A stretch of DNA of 40,632 bases from an uncultured Prochlorococcus sp. (lineage in GTDB: Bacteria > Cyanobacteriota > Cyanobacteriia > PCC-6307 > Cyanobiaceae), in contig CACLGU010000011.1 in NCBI GenBank assembly GCA_902606505.1, positions 1-40,632 on the forward strand, written 5' to 3'. A program made the translations under genes and the position numbers. The notes below the pieces were generated by a model that worked only from the letters and a program-made list of their open reading frames with translations, ran no database searches and was not told where the DNA came from. Position 1 is the first letter of the stretch; each line of letters opens with the position of its first letter. Shown here in pieces: positions 17,218-25,072 of this stretch.

Positions 17218-19207
17218 ATCCAAAGAGATTAAAAGAAATTCCTCCTGCTTGATTATGAGGTTGATAAAAAATACCAAATTCATAGGATCTTTTTTTCCAA
17301 TTTAATGAGATCTTAGAATTGATAAATTCACCATAATCGTCTGAATCACTTGACAAATTTAAAGTCCCAATGGTTTTGAGTAAAACTGGTCCATATAATT
17401 GCTGATCAAAAGCAATATTTAAAGTAAATTTGTCATAATTCTGGTCAAATTTAAAAACACTTTCTCCACTATTAAATTTATAAAAAGGGAAAAGACTTAG
17501 ACGAGTATAGTCAAAAGTTTTATTTTTAAAATTCCCCAGTATATATTCAGGACCAGCACCTATACCTAAATATTCTTGATGATCACCATTTTCATAGAGA
17601 GCATATGATAATTCTAATCTTGTGTTAAGACTTAGTCCTTTGGTTATTGGTTCAGGAATGTAATTATATGAAATATCAACAGATTTCTTTTTAGGAACTA
17701 AAGTACTAATTGGGAATTTCTGATCAAGAGAATAAAACAAATTACCTTTTAGGTTAGTTACTAATTTTTTAGTATTCAAAGCCTCTGCTGTTATGTTGGC
17801 CAAACCTAAAGATAAAGATTCTGACTTTTTAATGCCATCAACAATCCAAGAATTTTCTTTTTTTAATTTTGAGCCATAACCTGAATAAATTTCAGCTTCA
17901 CCCAATGAACCATTCCAGACCCTCTCTCTATAAATTCCATAAAAACTTTTTTCCCATTTTGAATCTAATAAATCTATTTCTTTACTCAATTCAGTCTTAA
18001 ATCTAAATGCATCTGAAAATTTATCAAAGTCGAGAGAATTTAAATTCTTCTCTATTCCTAAATCCCAATTTTTTATTTTCCCTTTTAACTGTGATTTTAG
18101 AGCAAAATTATCTTCAAAAATTGAATTTCTCTTCACCCTATCTGAAGTGATTGATTCGTCCTTCTTTACAAAACTTTTTGTATACCCTTTGAATGACCTC
18201 TGAATTAAAAATTGCGGCTCTAAATCAAGAACAAAATCATCAGAAATATCTATAGAATTAAATTTTCTACCAATAAAATACCCATCCTTATCTAAGTTTT
18301 CATATCCTAAATTCCACCTATTTTCAAAGGTAAAGAATTCTCCAGACTTTGACTTTGTTAAAGTTCTATCTCCAAGCCAAAATGGAATTGAAACTTTTTC
18401 TTCAAATATTAAAAAGTTTATTGATGACTTAAATCGTAATTTATCTGCTTCAGAAAAAACTTTTAACGAATTTATTGCTAATTTAACCTGTTTCGATTCA
18501 AGTAAGTCATTACTTAATACAGCCTTCTTACTTTCCCATTTTTGGCCATCTATTGATATTTTATCTGTAAAAAATAACCAATTTTCAACTTTGCCAGGAG
18601 TGTTTAAAACTTCCTTTTTTTTAAAATCAATTAAACTTTTTAACTTTTCAGAATCAGATAAGCTGAAATTTGAAGATAAGTCATCCATTAATGTATTGGT
18701 GTTAATTTTACCCTTTACATCTAATAGATAACCTTTTTGACTAATAAAACTATACTCTAGTTGTTCAGCTTTGAAGAATTGATCAGCTAATTCCAAAGAT
18801 ATATTTCCTTTGGCACTAATTTTTTTATTTAACTTGTCGTAAATTAAAGTATCTGCTCTAAGCAATTTGCCTTTATTAGCAACGGATACATTTCCCTCTG
18901 CATAAATAACATCATTTATTTCAGACTGTTTATCAGATTGGATTATTAATTCTTGTTGCTTTTCAGCTTTAGCCACTAAAAATAAATCAAGATTTTTCTC
19001 TAATAAATTTACGTAGGAATTATTATCAGAAATTTTTGAAGAATTTGATAAATTATCACCATAAGGAATGCTTGACCAAATTAATTTGATATCTTGACTA
19101 TTGTTATTTTTAATAATTTTTGCAAATTCAGCAGATTTTGATGGTTGTAGGAAATTAATAAATATTAAAGAGATAAATATTACTTTTTTTGAAATTCCAG
19201 AAATCAA
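17210..19207 (-). CDS. LptD-like outer-membrane LPS assembly protein (OstA / DUF3769)
   Basis: A 665-residue exported protein. A signal peptide spans about residues 1-26 (hydrophobic VIFISLIFINFL, then a PSKSAEF cleavage zone). The next section is an OstA/LptA-like jelly-roll of short beta repeats (VIYAEGNVSVANKGKLLRAD, ISAKGNISLEL, about 98-180). A long C-terminal beta-barrel region with alternating aromatic strands ends in NLFGFK, a typical outer-membrane C-terminal Phe signature. Cyanobacterial LptD homologues are labelled DUF3769, which fits. It would insert LPS into the outer membrane. It starts 20 bp downstream of psbI on the same strand; co-transcription is possible. Confidence 0.82.
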   Translation of the reverse strand: MISGISKKVIFISLIFINFLQPSKSAEFAKIIKNNNSQDIKLIWSSIPYGDNLSNSSKISDNNSYVNLLEKNLDLFLVAKAEKQQELIIQSDKQSEINDVIYAEGNVSVANKGKLLRADTLIYDKLNKKISAKGNISLELADQFFKAEQLEYSFISQKGYLLDVKGKINTNTLMDDLSSNFSLSDSEKLKSLIDFKKKEVLNTPGKVENWLFFTDKISIDGQKWESKKAVLSNDLLESKQVKLAINSLKVFSEADKLRFKSSINFLIFEEKVSIPFWLGDRTLTKSKSGEFFTFENRWNLGYENLDKDGYFIGRKFNSIDISDDFVLDLEPQFLIQRSFKGYTKSFVKKDESITSDRVKRNSIFEDNFALKSQLKGKIKNWDLGIEKNLNSLDFDKFSDAFRFKTELSKEIDLLDSKWEKSFYGIYRERVWNGSLGEAEIYSGYGSKLKKENSWIVDGIKKSESLSLGLANITAEALNTKKLVTNLKGNLFYSLDQKFPISTLVPKKKSVDISYNYIPEPITKGLSLNTRLELSYALYENGDHQEYLGIGAGPEYILGNFKNKTFDYTRLSLFPFYKFNSGESVFKFDQNYDKFTLNIAFDQQLYGPVLLKTIGTLNLSSDSDDYGEFINSKISLNWKKRSYEFGIFYQPHNQAGGISFNLFGFK

Positions 19208-19227
19208 TTTAAAATTTAATAAAGAAA

Positions 19228-19356
19228 TTAGTCTTGAGGACTTTCTAGGTCTTTTCTATTAGGAGTTCTTGTGGGGTCACTTGCTAAAAATCCGAAAAGA
19301 AATATTCCAACAAAGAAGAAGACGATGGTGTAAACAGAAATTTTTAAGGCAAGCAT
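19228..19356 (-). CDS. psbI: photosystem II reaction center protein I
   Basis: A 42-residue thylakoid protein. Residues 1-24 form one transmembrane helix beginning [15 protein letters not shown], followed by the family-diagnostic [17 protein letters not shown] (22-38) and a short tail. PsbI sits near D1 and CP43 and helps early PSII assembly. Length and motif positions match the family closely. It lies in a psb neighbourhood with psbN and psbH, all within 700 bp. Confidence 0.95.
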
Positions 19357-19464
19357 GGAATTACGAGTGCTGACAGATTTATATCTTATTAAATTTATAA
19401 TTAAACTATGGTTAATTGTTTACTTTTTGTATTTTTGGAAAATTTTGAAATACTTTAATGGAGA

Positions 19465-19617
19465 TTAATCGTCATGATCATCCCAAGGATCAGTAAGTTT
19501 TGCAGCTTTGGGTCCAAATGCAGTCCAAAGACCAAAACCGGTTAAAGCTAGAAGTAATGCCAGAATTGTAACTGCTATTGAAACTGCAGGATCTGGAGCA
19601 GATGATAAAGTTTGCAT
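19465..19617 (-). CDS. psbN: PsbN, photosystem II assembly factor
   Basis: A 50-residue protein with a single helix (about 12-33) and the conserved polar end WTAFGPKAAKLTDPWDDHDD. PsbN is a membrane-bound factor needed for PSII reaction-centre assembly and repair rather than a PSII subunit. It is encoded divergently from psbH, the arrangement conserved in cyanobacteria and chloroplasts. The ATG at 19617 follows the 78-bp spacer shared with psbH. Confidence 0.95.
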   Translation of the reverse strand: MQTLSSAPDPAVSIAVTILALLLALTGFGLWTAFGPKAAKLTDPWDDHDD

Positions 19618-19645
19618 CAATTTTGCTAAGTTTGTAAACAATTTA

Positions 19646-19663
19646 TGTATAAGTTCTTATACA
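19646..19663. promoter_or_regulatory. dyad between psbN and psbH with back-to-back -10 elements
   Basis: A perfect inverted repeat, TGTATAAG (19646-19653) and CTTATACA (19656-19663), is separated by TT in the 78-bp divergent spacer. On the plus strand it supplies a -10-like TACAAT (19660-19665) about 30 nt before the psbH ATG. On the minus strand it supplies TACATA (19649-19644) about 27 nt before psbN. It may be a shared promoter or regulator site. It resembles an NtcA dyad, but with GTAN10TAC spacing rather than N8. Confidence 0.5.
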
Positions 19664-19695
19664 ATAGCGAAATAATATTCGATTTTGTGATTCAA

Positions 19696-19896
19696 ATGGG
19701 TCAAAAAACAGCCTTAGGCAGTCTTCTAAAAGCAATTGGCAATTCAGGTCAAGGAAAAGTAGTACCTGGTTGGGGAGCAGTTCCTGTTATGACTGTCATA
19801 GGTCTACTGCTACTTGTTTTTTTAGTTATTCTTTTACAAATTTATAACCAATCCTTGCTACTACAAGGTTTCTCAGTAGATTGGAACGGTAACTAA
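19696..19896 (+). CDS. psbH: photosystem II protein H
   Basis: A 66-residue thylakoid protein bound next to CP47, needed for stable PSII and Q-side electron flow. I chose the ATG at 19696 ([20 protein letters not shown]) because this is the family N-terminus; the open frame runs 17 codons further upstream to a TTG, through the promoter dyad, and that part is not PsbH-like. Motifs: [12 protein letters not shown], one helix (about 31-50), and the end [14 protein letters not shown] stem-loop terminator follows. Confidence 0.96.
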
Positions 19897-19911
19897 TCTC
19901 CGCAATTTTCT

Positions 19912-19956
19912 AAAAAAGTTATTTAGTGCACATAATTATTCCTAAATAACTTTTTT
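19912..19956 (+). terminator. AT-rich stem-loop terminator of psbH
   Basis: A 15-bp perfect stem: AAAAAAGTTATTTAG (19912-19926) and CTAAATAACTTTTTT (19942-19956), with a 15-nt loop and the T-run inside the 3' arm. It lies 16 bp after the psbH stop and well before pth. Confidence 0.75.
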
Positions 19957-20033
19957 AAAATTTTATTTTTATTAATTAGTTATAGTTTATATATATTCAT
20001 AATTCTCAATAAAATGAGATTTAGAAATACACC

Positions 20034-20630
20034 ATGAAAGAAATATATTTAATTGGACTTGGGAATCCTGGTAAAAAATATTTCAACAGTAGACACAATA
20101 TAGGCTTTTTACTGCTTGAAAAACTCTCAAAAAAATATAATTCAAATTTTTTATTAAAAGATAAACTTAAAAGTTCCTTCACAGAATTTCAAATCAATAA
20201 TTCTATCTTCAGGTTATTTTTACCTAATACGTTTATGAATAATAGTGGTGATGCTGTCCGAGCAATAGTTGATTGGTACAAAATAAACTTAGATCAAATT
20301 TTAATAATAGTCGATGATAAAGATCTTCCCCTTGGAAAAATAAGATTTAGAAGAAAAGGAAGCTCAGGTGGACATAATGGGCTTAAAAGCATCATTGAAC
20401 AATTGCAGACACAAAACTTTAAGAGAATAAGAATTGGTATTGGGTCACCTCCTCTAATAAAAGGAAAAAATAATTTCAATACCATTTCACATGTATTAGG
20501 AAATATTTCTCTAGAAGAAAAATTAATATTGGATAAAGTGTATAAGAGAATAATAGAATCCCTAGAACAACTAAATACTAAAAAAGAAGATCATATAATT
20601 AATGAATTAAACTCTTTTAACAAAGACTAA
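20034..20630 (+). CDS. pth: peptidyl-tRNA hydrolase
   Basis: Recycles peptidyl-tRNAs released from ribosomes; cytosolic. It has 198 residues, standard. Seen: GLGNPGKKYFNSRHNIGFLLL (8-28, containing the catalytic His), PNTFMNNSGDAV with the substrate-binding Asn, DDKDLPLGKIRFRRKGSSGGHNGLKSI (98-124), and RIRIGIGSPP. ATG start. It is followed 9 bp later by the DUF3146 gene on the same strand, so the two are probably one unit. Confidence 0.97.
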   Translation: MKEIYLIGLGNPGKKYFNSRHNIGFLLLEKLSKKYNSNFLLKDKLKSSFTEFQINNSIFRLFLPNTFMNNSGDAVRAIVDWYKINLDQILIIVDDKDLPLGKIRFRRKGSSGGHNGLKSIIEQLQTQNFKRIRIGIGSPPLIKGKNNFNTISHVLGNISLEEKLILDKVYKRIIESLEQLNTKKEDHIINELNSFNKD

Positions 20631-20639
20631 CCTTAACTA

Positions 20640-20897
20640 ATGCGTTCAAAACCTGAAACGATTGCCAATGTAAGTGTTAAGGAATATTCCTTCTCAAAAA
20701 AGCAAATTCAGGGGGTTGTGAAAGCTAGTCAATTTAGGTGGACTTTTATATGGTCTTTTCATAAAGGTTTATTAACAGTAAATCCACCTTTGGGAAGAGC
20801 ATTAATTGAGGATGCCTTATTAAGATTTTTATTAAAAAAAGATTATGAACTAGAAGCAGGGTATGAATATAAATTCACTATTTCAGCCAAGTTTTAA
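20640..20897 (+). CDS. DUF3146 family protein
   Basis: An 85-residue soluble protein recognised as DUF3146, found in cyanobacteria; function unknown. The core is the aromatic stretch KASQFRWTFIWSFHKGLLTVNPPLGRALIEDAL (about 28-60) and the closing YELEAGYEYKFTISAKF. It is likely co-transcribed with pth. The last 20 bp overlap the convergent YqgF-like gene. Confidence 0.8.
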   Translation: MRSKPETIANVSVKEYSFSKKQIQGVVKASQFRWTFIWSFHKGLLTVNPPLGRALIEDALLRFLLKKDYELEAGYEYKFTISAKF

Positions 20898-21315
20898 AAT
20901 CTATATTTTGATTCAAAGTAAACTTCATTTTGCAGTAATCTTCTAAAATAATCAAAGCTGATACGGCATCAAGGTTTTTATTTAGAATAAAAATTTCTCT
21001 AGGTATTAAAAACTTCAGGCCACTAATTGGAAAAAGTTCGAAATATCTCGCTTTAGCCCTGTAGGTAGTATTTTTTTCCTCAAAAATAATTATTTCTTTT
21101 TTAAAAAAATGTAGTTTTTCTCTAATTTCTCTACTAGTGGTGCCATTGCCAATAATAATTTGTTCTATTTCCTCAGCGGTAATTAGATTTCTAAGATAAT
21201 TTTCAAGTAATTCACTTTTCAGAATGATAGCTTGGTAAACTTTTTTCTCTCTAATTTCAGCTAGGACTAATCCGCATTTACTTTTTCCAGGATCAATAGT
21301 TATTACTCTAGCCAT
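20878..21315 (-). CDS. YqgF/RuvX-like resolvase-fold protein
   Basis: A 145-residue protein with a probable RNase H-like fold. The N-terminal VITIDPGKSKCGLVLAE (4-20) carries the first acidic residue, as in YqgF/RuvX. The strand IEQIIIGNGTTSREI (54-68) follows, and the C-terminal helix NLDAVSALIILEDY contains another Asp. Standard YqgF processes the 5' end of pre-16S rRNA; this looks like the divergent cyanobacterial branch, so activity is inferred. It follows the DUF3084 gene directly, with no gap. Confidence 0.7.
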   Translation of the reverse strand: MARVITIDPGKSKCGLVLAEIREKKVYQAIILKSELLENYLRNLITAEEIEQIIIGNGTTSREIREKLHFFKKEIIIFEEKNTTYRAKARYFELFPISGLKFLIPREIFILNKNLDAVSALIILEDYCKMKFTLNQNIDFKTWLK

Positions 21316-22299
21316 TTAAGATGCAATCTCTACAATATTTATTTCAACGATTATGGGTTCTACAGTTTTGCTATCTCGCAAAGATACTACTTCTAACATA
21401 AAATTTATATTTTGATTTTCTTGAAGAAAGTCTCTAATTTTTTTTACAAAATTTCCATTTGTATTAATTTCAGCAACTTGTGACCCTTTTGACTTAATTT
21501 CATCCCTTGTTTCTCTAAGCAATGATTTAATTTTTAAATTTATTGCTTTAAAATTTAAATCACTTTCCCCCAAAATTGCACTTGTAATGACATCTCCTTT
21601 TTTGACTATAAACTTATTCTCTAATAAATCAGGAGATACAAAAACATAGTTATCCCCTTTTAAAACATTTGTTGCTGATTTTATTAATAAAATCCATTCG
21701 CCACCTCTAGAAGCTATTTTCTCAATTTTTGCAATATCACTAGGCCTCCACAAAAGAATATTTTTTGCATCTTTGTTAATTGGGATAACAATTTTTCTAA
21801 CAAATTTATCAGCTTCATTATAGATTTTTGTTAAGTCTAATTTTATATTTGAGCTAGAATTAATCTCAGCAATAAATAAAGTTTGCCCTCTTTTAATAAC
21901 AATATTGCCTCTCCTAAATTCTTTAATATTACTTTTTAATTGATTTAACTCCTTTTCTTTCTGAATAATTTTATTTTCAAGTTGCTTTCGTTCTTTCTGT
22001 AAAGGGATTAAAGCCTTTTTACTTTTATCTAAAGTTTTTTGCAACAAAGGAATATCTACAAAAAGCCTTTGCCTAAATTCTTCACTAACTAAAATCAATA
22101 ACCCTATTGATATTGAACTAATAAACCCTCCGGTAATTATAGTTATAATAGTTGCTGTTTTTTTCGGTCTTAATTTTAAGATACTAAATCTTGCTTTTCC
22201 GATCTTTGTTCCAAGAATATCCCCAAATGGTGCAATAAGTCCCCCTAAAAATATTAAAAAAACAATTAAAATCCAAGCCACACTTTTGTATACATTCAA
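21316..22299 (-). CDS. DUF3084 membrane-anchored coiled-coil protein
   Basis: A 327-residue protein. Two N-terminal hydrophobic segments (about 8-30 and 50-71) flank a basic loop (KIGKARFSILKLRPKKTA). A coiled coil at about 86-130 (KTLDKSKKALIPLQKERKQLE and on) precedes a C-terminal soluble domain with RGQTLFIAEIN and GDVITSAILGESDL. This matches DUF3084, common in cyanobacteria, function unknown. It starts 21 bp after ntcA and abuts the YqgF-like gene, so ntcA, this gene and the YqgF-like gene may be one transcript. Confidence 0.8.
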   Translation of the reverse strand: MNVYKSVAWILIVFLIFLGGLIAPFGDILGTKIGKARFSILKLRPKKTATIITIITGGFISSISIGLLILVSEEFRQRLFVDIPLLQKTLDKSKKALIPLQKERKQLENKIIQKEKELNQLKSNIKEFRRGNIVIKRGQTLFIAEINSSSNIKLDLTKIYNEADKFVRKIVIPINKDAKNILLWRPSDIAKIEKIASRGGEWILLIKSATNVLKGDNYVFVSPDLLENKFIVKKGDVITSAILGESDLNFKAINLKIKSLLRETRDEIKSKGSQVAEINTNGNFVKKIRDFLQENQNINFMLEVVSLRDSKTVEPIIVEINIVEIAS

Positions 22300-22301
22300 T
22301 A

Positions 22302-22318
22302 CATCATAATTTATGATG
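22302..22318. repeat. short inverted repeat between ntcA and the DUF3084 gene
   Basis: CATCATA (22302-22308) and TATGATG (22312-22318) are perfect 7-bp arms around ATT. They fill the 21-bp gap between the ntcA stop and the DUF3084 start. No T-run follows on the minus strand, so this is at best a weak attenuator or an mRNA end-protecting hairpin. Confidence 0.45.
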
Positions 22319-22320
22319 AA

Positions 22321-23055
22321 TCAATTAAATCTTTTTGCAAGAGCAATTGGATCGAACACTGTGATCTTTTTTCTTTCAATATTAAGAAGCCCTGAATCCT
22401 TTAAATCTCCCAATAATCTTGTAATGGTTACTCTTGTCGAACCAATAGCTTCAGCAATTGCCTGATGTGAAAGCCTTAGATCTATTGTGATACCTTTTTC
22501 ACCTGCAACTCCAAAGTCTCTACAAAGAACCATTAAAAAACTTACTAAACGAGAAGACATATCTCTATGTGTAAGAGTTTCTATCATTGTTTCAGTTTGC
22601 AAGATCCTACTAGAAAGACCCTGTAACAGAAGTAGTCCTACTGATGCATCTTCCTCTATAGCTCTTAAAACAGAATTTGCAGGTGCTGTTATCATTTCAA
22701 CTCTTGTGAATGCTATGGCATGGTAAAAGCGATCAGATCTATGGCCTGTGAGAAGAGATAAAACACCAAAGAGACTATTTTCTCTTAAAAGAGCAACAGT
22801 TATTTCTTCACCTGACTCATAAACTCTTGACAGTCTTACTGCACCTCTTCTTATAAGATAAACTCTTTCAGCAGGGTCCCCGGGGAAAAATATTGTTTTA
22901 GATCTCTCAACCATTTCTGTGCTTGCTCCATCTAGACCTTTAATCACTTCCATTAAAGTTCTATTAATTGGAAAACGTTCTCCAACAGAATTAATTTTAC
23001 TTTGTCCTGACTGTTGCGAACTAAAGCGGTTGAATCCTCGTGAAGCAGGTATCAT
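22321..23055 (-). CDS. ntcA: global nitrogen regulator NtcA
   Basis: CRP/FNR-family activator of nitrogen-assimilation genes, responsive to 2-oxoglutarate with PipX as coactivator. It has 244 residues: a short N-terminal tail, a cyclic-nucleotide-like beta roll (about 35-130, [21 protein letters not shown]), a dimer helix (131-160) and a C-terminal helix-turn-helix (194-216, [21 protein letters not shown]) with the NtcA-type recognition helix. The chosen ATG gives about 20 residues more than the shortest family members; no better internal start stands out. An NtcA-like site with a -10 box lies upstream, suggesting autoregulation. Confidence 0.97.
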   Translation of the reverse strand: MIPASRGFNRFSSQQSGQSKINSVGERFPINRTLMEVIKGLDGASTEMVERSKTIFFPGDPAERVYLIRRGAVRLSRVYESGEEITVALLRENSLFGVLSLLTGHRSDRFYHAIAFTRVEMITAPANSVLRAIEEDASVGLLLLQGLSSRILQTETMIETLTHRDMSSRLVSFLMVLCRDFGVAGEKGITIDLRLSHQAIAEAIGSTRVTITRLLGDLKDSGLLNIERKKITVFDPIALAKRFN

Positions 23056-23075
23056 AAATATCTTTACTATTAAAA

Positions 23076-23117
23076 AATTTAAGGAGACACTCTAAAATTT
23101 CTTGTATCAACAGTAAC
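23076..23117 (-). promoter_or_regulatory. putative autoregulatory NtcA promoter of ntcA
   Basis: The minus strand has GTTACTGTTGATAC (23117-23104), an NtcA half-perfect site (GTT N8 TAC). After 22 nt comes TAAATT (23081-23076), of TAN3T form. Geometry and -10 hexamer are the same as at amt. Start of transcription would be near 23069, about 14 nt before the ATG. Confidence 0.7.
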
Positions 23118-23201
23118 AATTTTAAATTCTTATTGGTTTATCAATAACTCTTTAAAAATCAGTTTGTACTTGCTTAACCCTTTTTTTAAGTAAAATTACA
23201 C

Positions 23202-23240
23202 TATATGCAGTGTCAATAGATTCTAACTATACTGCATGTA
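23202..23240 (+). promoter_or_regulatory. inverted repeat upstream of the CobA-like gene
   Basis: TATATGCAGT (23202-23211) and ACTGCATGTA (23231-23240) pair over 10 bp with one G-U, enclosing 19 nt. The 3' arm overlaps a good -10-like TATACT (23228-23233), and the repeat ends 15 nt before the ATG at 23256. It could be an operator for a dimeric regulator or, if transcription starts earlier, an RNA hairpin near the ribosome-binding site. Confidence 0.45.
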
Positions 23241-23255
23241 GAAAGAATTTAAATA

Positions 23256-23837
23256 ATGGTAATTAGTTCGTCCCATTCATATTCCAAAAGTAATCTTGAT
23301 GTTGTAAATATAAATACTGCTAACAAAATTAACGGAAAAAGATTTACGCAAAATGGGCAAATTCAAATTTTTCAATCATCCTACCGAGGAAGTTATCCAT
23401 CTATCATTAGAGACTCTCTAAGAAATGCTGCTCTTGGCAGGAAAGTGCTCTTAATACAATTTATGCGAGGAGGAGTCAAACAAGGAATTGATAATGCAGT
23501 AAAACTATGCGGTAATTTGACCTGGGTAAGACCATCACATTCCTTTGATCAATACAATTCTGAAGAAATTGAAAATAATAAAAATTTAAAAAAATCTATT
23601 CATGAATCTACCTTTGAATTATGGAATTTTTGCAAAAAAAAACTACAGTCTGGAGAGTATGAACAAATGATACTTGATGAAATTTTTTTAGCTATTGACA
23701 TGAAAATTATCGATAAAGATGATTTGATTTCAACACTTGAAAACCGATTTATATCAGGAGATGTAATCCTTACTGGTACAGATATACCTAAAGATCTATT
23801 ATTAATGGCCAACCAAATTACTGAACTTCGCTCATAA
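23256..23837 (+). CDS. CobA/BtuR-like P-loop family protein with replaced Walker A
   Basis: A 193-residue protein whose layout resembles corrinoid adenosyltransferases of the CobA/BtuR type: LGRKVLLIQFMRGG (60-73), a Walker B-like MILDEIFLAI (138-147) and a C-terminal DVILTGTDIPKDLLLMANQITEL. The Walker A loop, normally GNGKGKTT, is replaced by SSYRGSYPS (41-49). Classical ATP binding through that loop is therefore doubtful. I believe this variant form occurs widely in cyanobacteria, so it is not local decay. Its role is unknown; corrinoid or other nucleotide binding is a guess. It is divergent from ntcA and 4 bp upstream of dcd, likely in one operon with dcd and thyX. Confidence 0.7.
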   Translation: MVISSSHSYSKSNLDVVNINTANKINGKRFTQNGQIQIFQSSYRGSYPSIIRDSLRNAALGRKVLLIQFMRGGVKQGIDNAVKLCGNLTWVRPSHSFDQYNSEEIENNKNLKKSIHESTFELWNFCKKKLQSGEYEQMILDEIFLAIDMKIIDKDDLISTLENRFISGDVILTGTDIPKDLLLMANQITELRS

Positions 23838-23841
23838 AACA

Positions 23842-24435
23842 ATGTTAAAGAATGATCTCTGGATAAATCAAAAAGCCTCGGAAGGAATGATACAGCCCTT
23901 TCAATCAAATTTAGTGAGGCATCTTGAGCCTGACAATAAACAAAAGCCAGTTTTGAGTTACGGATGTTCATCCTATGGATATGATTTAAGACTTTCATCA
24001 AAAGAATTCCTAATTTTTAGACATATCCCTGGTACTGTGATGAATCCCAAAAATTTTAATCCTAATAATTTAGAAAAAACTGTTCTTCACAATGACAATG
24101 ATGGAGACTTTTTTATTCTTCCTGCTCACTCCTATGGTTTAGGAGTGGCTTTAGAAAAGATGAAAGTACCAGAAAATATAACTGTGATCTGTATAGGCAA
24201 AAGCACTTACGCACGACTAGGAATTATTGTTAATACGACTCCTGCGGAAGCAGGATGGGAAGGTCATCTAACTTTAGAGTTTAGTAATAGCTCTGGTGCA
24301 GATTGCAGAATTTATGCAGAAGAGGGTATTTGCCAACTACTCTTTTTTGAAGGTGATCCATGCTCTACAACCTATGAAGATAGAAGAGGTAAATATCAAA
24401 ACCAACCAGAGAAAGTCACTCTAGCGAAAATCTAA
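23842..24435 (+). CDS. dcd: dCTP deaminase
   Basis: Deaminates dCTP to dUTP, the feedstock for dTMP synthesis. It has 197 residues. Family features: SYGYDLRLSS (about 44-53), ILPAHSYGLGVALEKMKVP (92-110), GKSTYARLGIIVNTTPAEAGWEGHLTLEF (119-147, with the catalytic Glu140 in GWEGH) and the C-terminal Gln/Tyr-rich tail YEDRRGKYQNQPEKV. ATG start. It sits directly before thyX with a 1-bp gap, so the two work in sequence: dCTP to dUTP, then (through dUMP) to dTMP. Confidence 0.95.
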   Translation: MLKNDLWINQKASEGMIQPFQSNLVRHLEPDNKQKPVLSYGCSSYGYDLRLSSKEFLIFRHIPGTVMNPKNFNPNNLEKTVLHNDNDGDFFILPAHSYGLGVALEKMKVPENITVICIGKSTYARLGIIVNTTPAEAGWEGHLTLEFSNSSGADCRIYAEEGICQLLFFEGDPCSTTYEDRRGKYQNQPEKVTLAKI

Positions 24436-24436
24436 A

Positions 24437-25069
24437 ATGAGTAAAGTTGAACTAATTTCGCTAACTCCTAATGCAGAAAAAACGATGGCTTACATTGCAA
24501 GAGTTAGTAATCCAAAAAATCAGGAGAATGAGGACTACTCAAAATTATTGAGTTATTGCATTAAAAATGAACACTGGAGCGTTTTTGAACAGTCATTTAT
24601 GACTTTACAAATAGAAACCAACAGAGGAATTGCTGCACAAATTTTAAGACATAGATCATTTACTTTCCAGGAATTTTCACAGAGATATGCAGATAGTTCT
24701 CAATTGGGTAATATTCCCTTACCAGAACTAAGGCGTCAAGATTTCAAAAATAGGCAAAATTCAATTCCTGATCTCCCTGATGAGTTAAAAAAAAGATTCA
24801 ATGAAAAAATTGGTTTACATTTTCAGGCTGCAGCAGAATTATATGAAGATTTACTCGCTGAAGGGGTAGCTAAAGAATGTGCGAGATTTATTTTACCATT
24901 AGCTACTCCAACAAGAATCTATATGTCTGGATCATGTAGATCATGGATCCATTACATTCATTTAAGATCAGCTCACGGCACCCAACAAGAACACAAGTCT
25001 ATCGCTCAGAATTGCAAGGCTATTTTTAAAGAAGGTTTTCCTATTGTATCAAAATCTTTAGGATGGTAA
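24437..25069 (+). CDS. thyX: FAD-dependent thymidylate synthase
   Basis: Makes dTMP from dUMP with methylene-THF and reduced flavin; no DHFR is needed. It has 210 residues. The ThyX motif is RHRSFTFQEFSQRY (71-84), the cyanobacterial version of RHR-x7-S-x-R. Other conserved parts are ARVSNPKNQ, NEHWSVFEQ and LPLATPTRIYMSGSCRSWIHYIHLR. Tight spacing after dcd supports an operon. It ends 3 bp before the convergent thioredoxin-like gene. Confidence 0.97.
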   Translation: MSKVELISLTPNAEKTMAYIARVSNPKNQENEDYSKLLSYCIKNEHWSVFEQSFMTLQIETNRGIAAQILRHRSFTFQEFSQRYADSSQLGNIPLPELRRQDFKNRQNSIPDLPDELKKRFNEKIGLHFQAAAELYEDLLAEGVAKECARFILPLATPTRIYMSGSCRSWIHYIHLRSAHGTQQEHKSIAQNCKAIFKEGFPIVSKSLGW

Positions 25070-25072
25070 AAA

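Noticed and set aside
19646-19663. The psbN/psbH dyad as a true NtcA site
   Set aside because: Spacing is GTA-N10-TAC rather than N8, so it is kept only as a promoter dyad.
19645-19695. Upstream extension of psbH to a TTG
   Set aside because: The 17 extra residues run through the promoter dyad and are not PsbH-like; ATG 19696 gives the family N-terminus.
23600-24001. 133-codon minus-strand frame across the CobA-like gene and dcd
   Set aside because: Antisense to two conserved genes; no motif.
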